Shown: piece by piece, positions 1 through 5,894 of the stretch
Numbering within the stretch: position 1 is the stretch's first letter
How the letters are laid out: each line of letters begins with the position of its first letter
Assembly: GCA_023430365.1 (NCBI GenBank)
Contig: JAEZAS010000153.1
Coordinates: 1 to 7,497 of the forward strand
DNA from: Planctomycetota bacterium
GTDB taxonomy: Bacteria > Planctomycetota > Planctomycetia > Pirellulales > Pirellulaceae
DNA: 7,497 nt
Reading direction: 5' to 3'
Made by a program: the position numbers and the translations under genes
Notes under the pieces: model-generated
Seen by the model: only the letters and a program-made list of their open reading frames with translations
What the model was told of the DNA's origin: nothing
The model's database searches: none

Positions 1-124
1 GTTCAGGGCGTGCCACCCGAGCTGCCTCTCGATCCGGCGAGCGGGACGCGTGAGCGTCCCGGTAAAACCCGGGAATGGAGACCGCCCCGCAACACCACCG
101 GGAGACTCACGTCTCCCGCTCGCC
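1..124 (+). repeat. 124-bp direct repeat unit, copy 1
   Basis: This stretch recurs at 311-434 without any indel and with about 6 differences in 124 positions. It begins with the right half of the GTTCAGGGCGTGCCACCC palindromic repeat and continues with two small hairpins. The first, at 42-61, has 8-bp stems (CGGGACGC) around a GTGA loop. The second, at 99-118, has 8-bp stems (CGGGAGAC) around a TCAC loop. An 11-bp outer inverted repeat (36-46 against 114-124) encloses both, so the unit could fold as a two-armed structure. The copy probably starts upstream of the window. I see no coding signal; open frames here give low-complexity Arg/Pro/Ser-rich translations. Confidence 0.85.
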
Positions 125-143
125 CCCGACCTCCTCCCAACAG

Positions 144-164
144 CCGGAGCGTAACACGCTCCGG
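144..164. repeat. CCGGA-type hairpin, loop AAC
   Basis: A perfect 9-bp stem (CCGGAGCGT pairing with ACGCTCCGG) surrounds the loop AAC. The flanks AG before and AGAA after are shared with the copy at 7244-7264, although the stem bases differ. The longer hairpin family is treated in the findings. Confidence 0.85.
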
Positions 165-214
165 AGAACAGCGAGAGCGGCCCGCACTCGCGTGGAAAGT
201 CCAACTGCCGTTTT

Positions 215-235
215 CCGGCGAGTGTGACTCGCCGG
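215..235. repeat. Hairpin with 9-bp stem, loop GTG
   Basis: A perfect 9-bp stem (CCGGCGAGT with ACTCGCCGG) surrounds a 3-nt loop. It resembles the CCGGA-type hairpins in size and in its CCGG ends, but its inner stem is different. It lies 5 bp before the inverted 34-bp repeat at 241-274. Confidence 0.8.
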
Positions 236-240
236 CTGAT

Positions 241-274
241 GGGTGGCACGCCCTGAGCAACGAGAAGGGCGTGG
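241..274 (-). repeat. 34-bp palindromic repeat, inverted copy
   Basis: Read on the minus strand this is CCACGCCCTT, a 9-nt variable centre, then CAGGGCGTGCCACCC. It matches the copies at 295-328 and 447-480 at about 30 of 34 positions, with the differences confined to the centre. The arms CACGCCCT and AGGGCGTG are complementary, so each copy can form a short hairpin. Its orientation is opposite to the other two copies. It appears to be a dispersed intergenic repeat rather than a gene. Confidence 0.8.
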
Positions 275-294
275 CTGACTCTTGCTCCAGCGCT

Positions 295-328
295 CCACGC
301 CCTTCACTGCGTTCAGGGCGTGCCACCC
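295..328 (+). repeat. 34-bp palindromic repeat, copy 2
   Basis: The arms CACGCCCT and AGGGCGTG pair around a short centre. The copy overlaps the left edge of the second 124-bp unit (311-434), so the palindrome is probably an integral part of that unit. The match to 447-480 is nearly perfect. Confidence 0.8.
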
Positions 329-434
329 GAGCTGCCTCTCGATCCGGCGAGCGGGACGCGTGAGCGTCCCGGTAAAACCCGGGAATGGAGATCGCCCCGC
401 AGTCCTACCGGGAGACTTACGTCTCCCGCTCGCC
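311..434 (+). repeat. 124-bp direct repeat unit, copy 2
   Basis: This is the second copy of the unit at 1-124, offset by exactly 310 bp. Hairpins lie at 352-371 and 409-428. The substitutions spare the stems: they fall between the hairpins (around 392-406) and in the loop of the second hairpin (TCAC in copy 1, TTAC here). That pattern fits selection for pairing, or a recent duplication followed by drift. Similarity ends abruptly after 434. Confidence 0.85.
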
Positions 435-446
435 GTGACATACTCG

Positions 447-480
447 CCACGCCCTTCACTTCGTTCAGGGCGTGCCACCC
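447..480 (+). repeat. 34-bp palindromic repeat, copy 3
   Basis: The sequence runs CCACGCCCTTCACTTC then GTTCAGGGCGTGCCACCC. It ends 7 bp before the stop codon of the minus-strand release-factor-like gene. A hairpin formed here would therefore lie immediately downstream of that gene and could help stabilise or end its transcript. No T-tract follows on either strand, so I do not call it an intrinsic terminator. Confidence 0.75.
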
Positions 481-487
481 GAGAGCG

Positions 488-1012
488 CTATTTAAGTGGT
501 CGCAGGTTCTGGGCAACGCGTTGCTGGTTGACCCACTGCAACGCCTCCGGCTCGACCTTCAAGAACTTCACGAGCTGCGAAGCGCTACAGCCCAGAACCG
601 CCGCAGCAGTCGGCATGTCGTAGTGCAGCGAGGCGAGCGTATCGAGCGCCTCGGCTAGTAGCGCCGGAAAGTCGGCATGCGCGGGGCTCACGTGGATCTG
701 GCCCCCCTTCACGCGTGAGCGCCACAGCTCGCTCGGCTGGAGGTCCGCCGCTTGCCCTTCCTCCGCCGCCGGCGTGCGGACGGCCAGCGCCAGCTTCACG
801 CGCAGACGCTGCACCGCCATTTGATGATTGAGATCCTGGCTCCGCCGCTCGCTCGCTTCGCCGCGGACGCCGCTGGGCTGATGGACGAGCACGACCGCTG
901 TTTCCACCTTGTTGCGATGCTGCCCGCCGGGTCCACTCCGCCGCTGCCGCCGCACTTCGCACTCGGCGAGCAGTTTTTCGATCGGCAGAGCTGCGGGGTG
1001 AGGTGGAGGCAT
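488..1012 (-). CDS. Peptide chain release factor-like protein (GGQ domain)
   Basis: The 174-residue product carries the RF-1-type peptidyl-tRNA hydrolysis motif. RRSGPGGQHRNKVETAV spans about residues 23-39, with GGQ at 29-31. In class I release factors and in rescue factors such as ArfB, this Gln-containing loop enters the ribosomal peptidyl transferase centre and releases the nascent chain. There is no codon-recognition domain, so it is not a full RF1 or RF2. The C-terminal half (about 110-165) contains AAAVLGCSASQLVKFLK, which looks like a helix-turn-helix, instead of the long Lys/Arg-rich tail typical of ArfB. The ATG start at 1012 was chosen; a GTG five codons upstream (1027) is in frame. 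Neither has a clear Shine-Dalgarno site. A role in rescuing stalled ribosomes is inferred. The GGQ domain call is firm, the biological role is not. Confidence 0.85.
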   Translation of the reverse strand: MPPPHPAALPIEKLLAECEVRRQRRSGPGGQHRNKVETAVVLVHQPSGVRGEASERRSQDLNHQMAVQRLRVKLALAVRTPAAEEGQAADLQPSELWRSRVKGGQIHVSPAHADFPALLAEALDTLASLHYDMPTAAAVLGCSASQLVKFLKVEPEALQWVNQQRVAQNLRPLK

Positions 1013-1076
1013 AGCGGATTGTATCACCCGTGGGCGCCACTGCTGGCCTCGCAGCTGGAGACTCCATCCATCGAGA

Positions 1077-1203
1077 AAGCAGCCGGAGGCGAACCGCCTC
1101 CGGGCGAGTCCCGCGCGAAGACGCCGCCTCGCGCGAAGGCAGGTGTGTGTCTGGAAAACCGAGTTGCAGGGCGGGCCCGGAGGCGGTTCGCCTCCGGCTG
1201 CTT
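1077..1203. repeat. Paired inverted palindromes (BIME-like element)
   Basis: Two identical 29-bp sequences face each other: 1077-1105 and the exact reverse complement at 1175-1203. Each contains a perfect hairpin (1083-1103 and 1177-1197), with stem CCGGAGGCG and loop AAC, or GTT on the opposite strand. About 69 bp separate them. That interval includes a short direct repeat CGCGCGAAG (twice within 1112-1137). The pair can form either two small hairpins or one long 29-bp stem. It occupies most of the 252-bp gap between the sulfatase stop (1265) and the release-factor-like start (1012), both on the minus strand. Paired inverted REP sequences of enterobacteria (BIMEs) have this geometry; homology to them is not implied. 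Confidence 0.85.
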
Positions 1204-1264
1204 ACGATTGCGGCTGCGGAATCCCCTTGCCGTTCTTTGAAAGCTGTTAGTTTGTGGCTGCGAA

Positions 1265-2647
1265 CTAGTCGAGCTGCGATTTCGCGGGCTTCATCTTCGC
1301 CAGATGCTCCTGGCGGAAGGCGACGATTTTTTCGAGCACTTCGGGGTGCTGCTTCGCGACGTCAAAACGCTCGCTCGGATCGCGCTCCAGGTGATAGAGC
1401 TGCGGCGGGTCGTGCTCGACCAATTGCCCCGGGCCGTACCCCGGCTGGGTCCGGAAGTGGGCCTTCCACGGTCCGAGGCGCATCGCCATCAATTGAAAAC
1501 CGCGATAGAAACAGACGTGGTCGCGTGGGCTCGGTCCGGTTCCTTTCAGCACGGGGGACAGATCGACCGAGTCGAGCTCGCGATCACCCGGCAGCTCCGC
1601 GCCGCTGAGGGCCGCGGCCGTCGCCAGCAGATCGGTTGTCGAGCCGAGTTCGTGCGAGACGACTCCCGCGGGTACGGTCCCCGGCCACCAGGCGATCGCC
1701 GGCTCGCGCATGCCACCTTCCCAGGTGCTACCCTTGCCGTCGCGCAGCAGCCCCGCCGAGCCGCCGAGCACGTTCTGCGTCAGCCAGGGGCCGTTGTCGC
1801 TCGTGAACAGGACCAGCGTGTTCTCGGCGAGCTTCTCGTCGCGCAACGCCTGCAGCAGCCGGCCGACGTTGGCGTCGAGCTCTTCGACCACGTCGCCATA
1901 GATGCCGCGAGCGCTCTTGCCGGCATGCTTTTCCGAAGCGAACAGCGGCACGTGCGGCATCGTATGGGGCAGGTACAGAAAGAACGGCCCCTCGCGGTGC
2001 TCGTGAATGAACTTGATCGCCTCGTCGGTGTAACGCTCGGTGAGCGTGTGCTGCTCGGCGGGCTGTTCGATCACTTCTTCGTTGCGATAGAGGGGCACGT
2101 TGAAGTAGTCGATGCGCGGATCGCGGATGGCGGAGCCCGGCGCCGTGGGCAGGCGATCCATATCGTTCGAATAGGGCAAGCCGAAGAAGTAGTCGAAGCC
2201 GTGCCGCGTCGGATGGTACTGCGGCAGGTGCCCCAGATGCCACTTGCCGATGCAGGCGGTCGCATAGCCGCGCGTCTTGAGCAGTTCGGCGATCGTCACC
2301 TCGTCGGCGGGCAATCCGCCTTGCGTGTTCGGAAAGGCGACCCGCCGCTTCGCCCCGCACATGCCGCTCCGCGGCGGCAGCCGACCGGTGAGCAGCCCCG
2401 CGCGACTCGGCGTGCAGACTTCGGCAGCCGCATAGAACTGCGTGAAGCGGATTCCCTCGCGCGCCATCTGATCCAGGTGGGGCGTGCGAATCGTCGGATG
2501 ACCGTAGCAGGAAAGATCGCCATAGCCGAGGTCGTCGGCAAAGAGGATGACGATATTCGGCGGCCGGGCGTCGTCCGCCGCCGCAGCGACCAGCGCCGGC
2601 GTAAGCGTCAGCAGAGCTACCAACAGACAAGTGCGAGTCATCGTCAT
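1265..2647 (-). CDS. Secreted arylsulfatase (S1/arylsulfatase A-like sulfatase)
   Basis: The 460-residue protein hydrolyses sulfate esters, by family membership. A hydrophobic N-terminus (about 1-24, ending ALVAAAA) predicts export. The motif CTPSR at 78-82 is the sulfatase signature C-x-P-S-R, whose Cys78 is converted to the catalytic formylglycine. Other family landmarks are metal-binding DD at 38-39, GKWHLG at 134-139, SDNG at 283-286, and GKGSTWEGGMREP at about 304-316. The length is normal for the family. The ATG at 2647 has a good ribosome binding site (GAGGAG, 6-nt spacer). It lies 115 bp downstream of the GH5-type gene on the same strand, which suggests joint action on a sulfated glycan. 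The substrate cannot be told from sequence alone, and the formylglycine-generating enzyme is not encoded in this window. Confidence 0.95.
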   Translation of the reverse strand: MTMTRTCLLVALLTLTPALVAAAADDARPPNIVILFADDLGYGDLSCYGHPTIRTPHLDQMAREGIRFTQFYAAAEVCTPSRAGLLTGRLPPRSGMCGAKRRVAFPNTQGGLPADEVTIAELLKTRGYATACIGKWHLGHLPQYHPTRHGFDYFFGLPYSNDMDRLPTAPGSAIRDPRIDYFNVPLYRNEEVIEQPAEQHTLTERYTDEAIKFIHEHREGPFFLYLPHTMPHVPLFASEKHAGKSARGIYGDVVEELDANVGRLLQALRDEKLAENTLVLFTSDNGPWLTQNVLGGSAGLLRDGKGSTWEGGMREPAIAWWPGTVPAGVVSHELGSTTDLLATAAALSGAELPGDRELDSVDLSPVLKGTGPSPRDHVCFYRGFQLMAMRLGPWKAHFRTQPGYGPGQLVEHDPPQLYHLERDPSERFDVAKQHPEVLEKIVAFRQEHLAKMKPAKSQLD

Positions 2648-2653
2648 GTACGG

Positions 2654-2659
2654 CTCCTC
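2654..2659 (-). promoter_or_regulatory. Ribosome binding site of the sulfatase gene
   Basis: On the minus strand GAGGAG stands 6 nt before the ATG at 2647. It supports that start over the in-frame ATG two codons later. The inverted repeat at 2660-2735 ends directly against this site, so a hairpin in the leader would be immediately adjacent to the ribosome landing site. Confidence 0.7.
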
Positions 2660-2735
2660 GTAGCTGAATTCGCCAGAATTCAGACAAACCCAGTTTCCAC
2701 TCGCAGGGCGTCTGAATTTTGGCGAATTCAGCTAC
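2660..2735. repeat. 26-bp inverted repeat, 24-nt loop
   Basis: The arms are 2660-2685 and 2710-2735, starting GTAGCTGAATTCGCC and ending in the complement. They pair at 25 of 26 positions. The element fills most of the 115-bp gap between the GH5-type stop (2763) and the sulfatase start (2647). The long AT-containing stem could block or pause transcription between the two genes, or protect the upstream message from 3' decay. There is no T-run after the stem in the direction of the genes, so a classical intrinsic terminator is unlikely. Confidence 0.85.
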
Positions 2736-2762
2736 CGGTGGGGCGTTGCTCGTTCTGGCGGT

Positions 2763-4994
2763 TTAGCGGGGCTTCTTCATTTCAAACTGCTTGCCGTGCA
2801 GGGCGTCCTTGGCGAACTGCCCCCAGAACGGCGTCGGCGTGTAGAGCCAGTCGCTGATCATGATCGGCGTCGCTTTGGGATGCATACACCAGCCGGTCCA
2901 GTTCAAGCGATGTTTTTGGATGAAGCCCAGCATGTCGGGAACCCAGGTGTAGGGGTCCTCCTGGTCGGCGGCGGGGATGAAATCCATCTTCTTGATGTCG
3001 GCCCCCAGCTCGCCCACGAAGATCGGATGCTTGGCCGCCGTCGGCAGGACCTTCTTTTCCCACCCCTTGTGCCAGTTGTAGGTGTGCCAGGAGTACATCA
3101 CGCCATGGCCCGACTTGTCCTCGAGCGCGTACCCCTCGGCGATGCCGGTCAGGTCGTTGCACCAGAAAACGCCGCCGGCGATGACGACGTTCTTTGCTCC
3201 CGTCGAACGAACCGCATCGACCAGCCCCTGCATGCCGACCGAGTGAAAGCCTTGGTTCTTTCGTTTCTCTTCTTCGCTAAGGAAGGCTGACTCGTCGACG
3301 CCTTCCTTCTTACCGACGAGCCCGCCGTTGCGCCACACTTCCCACGAGACGCCGTGCGGCTCGTTGAACAGGTCAAACAGCACGGCGGGATGATCCTTGT
3401 AGCGGGCGGCAAAGTCCTTCCAGAAATCGGCGTGCTCCTGGGTCGGCGCTCGGAACCGATGCAAGTCGATCACGATGTACGCGCCCCGGTTGGCGGCGAG
3501 CACGATCGCCTGGTCGATCGTCGCCCGATACTCGGCGCCGCCGTCCTTCTGATACGGACTCTTGCCGTACCAGAACGTGTCGTTCATCGGCAGCCGCACG
3601 CAGTTGGCTTTCCAGTCGTCGATCGCCACGACCACCGACTTGAGCGCCTGCTTGTCGTGCGGCAGCGTTTCGAGGCCACCGGCGTTCACGCCTTGCAGCC
3701 AGACTTCGTTCCCTTCCGCGTCGCGCAGACGGTTGCCGACGACTTTGATTTCCGCCGGCCACTTCGAGCGGTCCGGCTTTTCGGGAGGCACAAAACGGAG
3801 CCGCTCTTCCTCCTCACGCTGCCGCGCGGCGGCCAGCAGCGGTTCGGGCGATGTCGGCTTCAGCACCAGGTCGTCGAGATCGAACGTTCCCGCCTCGACC
3901 TGAAACAGCGACGGCATCAGGGCCACGGAAAGGGCCTCGTCCGGCACGAGAAACTTGAGGCTCTTGGTGACCCAGCCGTCGGTGTCTTTCTGCGTGTAGG
4001 CCGGCGACGGCTGGGCGATCTTCTTGCCATCGATGCCGTGCAGTTCGAGCAGGATCCGGGCGTCGAACCAGGGTGCGGAACCTTTCTTCAATCCCGTGAC
4101 CCGTTGCCGCCACGTGAGTTCGAGCGCCTTGGCGCCCGCCGGGATGTCGACGACCCGATAGACCATCACCATTTCGCCCGGCTTGGGCGAAACGAGGCGC
4201 AGGAAGCGGTTGCCTTCTTCACTTGGCCACTCGCCCGACTTCGGACGCCCCCAGGACGCCGCCCAGCCGGGCTTCTTCTTGTCCTCGGTCTCGAAATCGC
4301 CATTCGTCAGGAGCGTTCCTTGTTCGGCAAGCAGCTTTGCCGCCTTCGCGCGTCGCTTCTCGGCTTCGGCTTGCAGTTTGGCCTGACGCTCCGCCGTGGC
4401 GATGCGCTCGGCTTCGATCAGTGGAGCGGCGTCGACCGGTCGCAGGGCGATGTCGTCGAGGTCGAGCGTTCCGGCTTCCACCTGGAACAGGCTCGGCATG
4501 AACTTGAGCGTCTTTGCGCCCGCGGGAACGAGGAACGTGGCCGACTTCTCGGTCCAGCCGTCGGTATCTTTGCGCGTCGCGACCGCTTTGGGCGATGGTG
4601 TGACCTTCTGGCGATCGGCGTCGAGAAACTCGAGCAGCAAGCGGGCATCGAACCACGCTTGCTTGCCGACCTTCAGCCCGCTCACGCGCTGCCGCCAGGT
4701 CAGTTCGAGCGCCTCGGCCCCGGCCGGAACCTTGAACTCCTGATAGAGCATCACCAGCTTGCCCGGCGACGACGACTCCAGCCGCAGGAAGCGATTGTCC
4801 TCGTCGGCCAGCCAGCGTCCGCCGTCGAGCTTCGCCCAACCATCGGGCCACTGATCGTCGTCGGCGTCGCGCTGGAAATCGCCGTTGGGAATCAGCTCTT
4901 CCCCCACCGCTGGGACCGGCTGCCCCAAGACGAATCCGAGAACCGCCAGAACCGCGACCACACCGAGCCAACGCATGATGAACCAGTTTCGCAT
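2763..4994 (-). CDS. Secreted GH5-type glycoside hydrolase with two tandem carbohydrate-binding-like modules
   Basis: The 743-residue protein begins with a signal peptide (about 1-32). Two homologous beta-sandwich-like modules follow (about 33-188 and 228-381). They share ELTWRQRV, a WFDAR motif, DTDGW and MPSLFQVEAGT, and both start near NGDF, as CBM4/9-like domains do. A charged, Ala/Glu/Lys-rich helical linker (about 193-226) joins them. The C-terminal part (about 410-735) looks like a GH5 (cellulase-fold) catalytic domain: IDLH (His512), FDLFNEPHG with acid/base Glu545, SWHTY (His637, Tyr639), and FVGELGA with nucleophile Glu662, followed by NWTGW. A beta-1,4-glycan endo-hydrolase is the likely class, with substrate unknown. 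The ATG at 4994 was preferred to the TTG one codon upstream; neither has an evident Shine-Dalgarno site. The sulfatase gene lies 115 bp downstream. Confidence 0.9.
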   Translation of the reverse strand: MRNWFIMRWLGVVAVLAVLGFVLGQPVPAVGEELIPNGDFQRDADDDQWPDGWAKLDGGRWLADEDNRFLRLESSSPGKLVMLYQEFKVPAGAEALELTWRQRVSGLKVGKQAWFDARLLLEFLDADRQKVTPSPKAVATRKDTDGWTEKSATFLVPAGAKTLKFMPSLFQVEAGTLDLDDIALRPVDAAPLIEAERIATAERQAKLQAEAEKRRAKAAKLLAEQGTLLTNGDFETEDKKKPGWAASWGRPKSGEWPSEEGNRFLRLVSPKPGEMVMVYRVVDIPAGAKALELTWRQRVTGLKKGSAPWFDARILLELHGIDGKKIAQPSPAYTQKDTDGWVTKSLKFLVPDEALSVALMPSLFQVEAGTFDLDDLVLKPTSPEPLLAAARQREEEERLRFVPPEKPDRSKWPAEIKVVGNRLRDAEGNEVWLQGVNAGGLETLPHDKQALKSVVVAIDDWKANCVRLPMNDTFWYGKSPYQKDGGAEYRATIDQAIVLAANRGAYIVIDLHRFRAPTQEHADFWKDFAARYKDHPAVLFDLFNEPHGVSWEVWRNGGLVGKKEGVDESAFLSEEEKRKNQGFHSVGMQGLVDAVRSTGAKNVVIAGGVFWCNDLTGIAEGYALEDKSGHGVMYSWHTYNWHKGWEKKVLPTAAKHPIFVGELGADIKKMDFIPAADQEDPYTWVPDMLGFIQKHRLNWTGWCMHPKATPIMISDWLYTPTPFWGQFAKDALHGKQFEMKKPR

Positions 4995-5010
4995 CAAACG
5001 GAGAGGGAGC

Positions 5011-5038
5011 AGCCTCGGCCGGAGTGGCCGAGGCTTTT
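5011..5038 (+). terminator. GC-rich hairpin followed by TTT, ahead of the GH5-type gene
   Basis: A perfect 10-bp stem (AGCCTCGGCC with GGCCGAGGCT) with loop GGAGT is followed by further T residues. On the plus strand this has the form of an intrinsic terminator, yet no plus-strand gene lies upstream: it would stop antisense transcription coming out of the GH5-type gene. On the minus strand it sits 16 nt before the ATG at 4994, as a leader hairpin of that gene. It may also be another dispersed repeat. The structure is certain; the role is not. Confidence 0.5.
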
Positions 5039-5135
5039 GCGCAGGGCCCCATGCTAACCCAGATTCAATCTCCGTTACAAACGTTCAATCCGGCACGTCG
5101 CGGCGGACGATAACGATGAGGATTGCCGCAAAGGA

Positions 5136-5165
5136 AATGACGAATGACGAAATCCGAATGACCAA
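5136..5165 (+). repeat. AATGACGAATGACGAA repeat, copy 1
   Basis: A 30-bp repeat starting AATGACGAATGACGAA and ending CGAATGACCAA. It is inverted relative to copies 2 (5198-5227, 27 of 30 matches) and 3 (5767-5796, 29 of 30). With copy 2 it can form a stem of about 30 bp with a 32-nt loop, in the gap between the divergent GH5-type and GlsB-type genes. Confidence 0.85.
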
Positions 5166-5197
5166 TGAGGCACTGGCGGCCGCAAAATTCGGATCCT

Positions 5198-5227
5198 TTG
5201 GTCATTCGTGCTTCGTCATTCGTCATT
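5198..5227 (-). repeat. AATGACGAATGACGAA repeat, copy 2
   Basis: The inverted partner of copy 1, ending 24 bp before the ATG at 5252. Translating through it gives the low-complexity string VIRASSFVIRN. That is why the longer in-frame start at 5165 is unlikely to be real. Confidence 0.85.
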
Positions 5228-5251
5228 CGCAACAAACACTGGCAGGGTTTT

Positions 5252-5665
5252 ATGGAAAACGCCGACGTGATGCAGCAGGTTCAACAGTGGGCCAACGACA
5301 TCCTGGTGTGGATTGGCTTCGGCACGATCGTCGGCCTGCTCGCCAAGGCGATCATGCCCGGCCGCGATCCGGGCGGGGCGCTGACGACGCTTGCCATGGG
5401 GATCGGCGGCACGATCATCGGCTGCGGTGTGCTCACCTACTTCTCGCCAACCGGCACCCGGGTGACGCCAATTAGCCTCGCCGGCTTCGCGGTGGCGACG
5501 GCTGGGGCGTTCATCATTCTTGCTTTCTACCGCCTGCTAGCAGGCCGGTTGTTTCATGAAACGGTCGACGGCCACGGTCGCCGCCGCATGACCGTCTCTC
5601 CCCGCCGCACCCGCCGCCCGGTAACGACGGCCGTGGTGTACGAGGACGAGCTGGACCATCACTAA
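5252..5665 (+). CDS. GlsB/YeaQ/YmgE-type (transglycosylase-associated) small membrane protein
   Basis: The 137-residue protein has three predicted transmembrane segments (about 17-33, 43-64, 74-95). The loop AKAIMPGRDPGG (31-42) and the second glycine-rich helix resemble E. coli YeaQ and the PF04226 family. Members are general-stress-associated inner-membrane proteins of unresolved function. Family members are usually 80-90 residues long. This one adds an Arg-rich, then acidic C-terminal tail (about 100-137, with RRRMTVSPRRTRR and EDELDHH), probably cytosolic. The ATG at 5252 was chosen because upstream in-frame sequence is dispersed repeat; only a weak AGGG precedes it. The gene lies between repeat copies 2 and 3, divergent from the GH5-type gene. 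Confidence 0.85.
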   Translation: MENADVMQQVQQWANDILVWIGFGTIVGLLAKAIMPGRDPGGALTTLAMGIGGTIIGCGVLTYFSPTGTRVTPISLAGFAVATAGAFIILAFYRLLAGRLFHETVDGHGRRRMTVSPRRTRRPVTTAVVYEDELDHH

Positions 5666-5709
5666 GGACGCTTGGCGAAGACCATCCAAAGGACGAACCA
5701 ACGCACTCC

Positions 5710-5726
5710 CTCTCCCTCCGGGAGAG
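5710..5726. repeat. Small palindrome, stem CTCTCCC
   Basis: A 7-bp perfect stem (CTCTCCC with GGGAGAG) and loop TCC lie 44 bp after the stop of the GlsB-type gene. No T-tract follows. It could act as a weak 3' end structure, or simply be one more dispersed repeat. The rest of 5666-5894 shows only the third AATGAC-type repeat and no gene. Confidence 0.65.
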
Positions 5727-5766
5727 AGGACTGACTTGGCGCTGCACGCTCCAACGGCCAAGGTCC

Positions 5767-5796
5767 TTGGTCATTCGGATTTCGTCATTCGTCCTT
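5767..5796 (-). repeat. AATGACGAATGACGAA repeat, copy 3
   Basis: In inverted orientation this matches copy 1 at 29 of 30 positions, better than the nearer copy 2 does. Together with copy 1 it brackets the GlsB-type gene as near-perfect inverted repeats about 600 bp apart. Confidence 0.85.
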
Positions 5797-5894
5797 TCCC
5801 TCTATCCCGCTTCGCTCTTGTGCCACTCCACGCTCGCAGGTAAATGTCCGCTCGTGTCCGGCGTCGACATTGAACCTCCCCAGGGAACCGTGTC

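Noticed and set aside
1..480. CRISPR array
   Set aside because: The repeats are few, occur in both orientations and lack uniform spacers; no cas gene is present.
3..516. Short open frames in the repeat region, such as those giving MARPERSEGRG or WHALNEVKGV
   Set aside because: They are translations of the 34-bp palindromic repeat, recur in several frames and on both strands, and have no ribosome binding sites.
1304..2857. Long plus-strand open frame of 517 codons opposite the sulfatase gene
   Set aside because: It is the antisense shadow of a gene with full sulfatase motifs. The translation is Arg/Gln/Val-rich without any recognisable domain, as expected from GC-rich coding DNA read backwards.
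3354..5057. Long plus-strand open frame of 567 codons opposite the GH5-type gene
   Set aside because: It is antisense to a protein with signal peptide, duplicated modules and catalytic motifs, and itself has no recognisable domain.
5165..5251. Upstream extension of the GlsB-type protein to an ATG at 5165
   Set aside because: The added residues come from the dispersed AATGAC-type repeat, no family member has such an N-terminus, and the ATG at 5252 leads straight into the conserved region.
5818..5846. Possible promoter TTGTGC, 17-bp spacer, TAAATG ahead of the CFA-type gene
   Set aside because: Only about half of each box matches the consensus, and in GC-rich DNA of this kind such a match is not enough to call a promoter.
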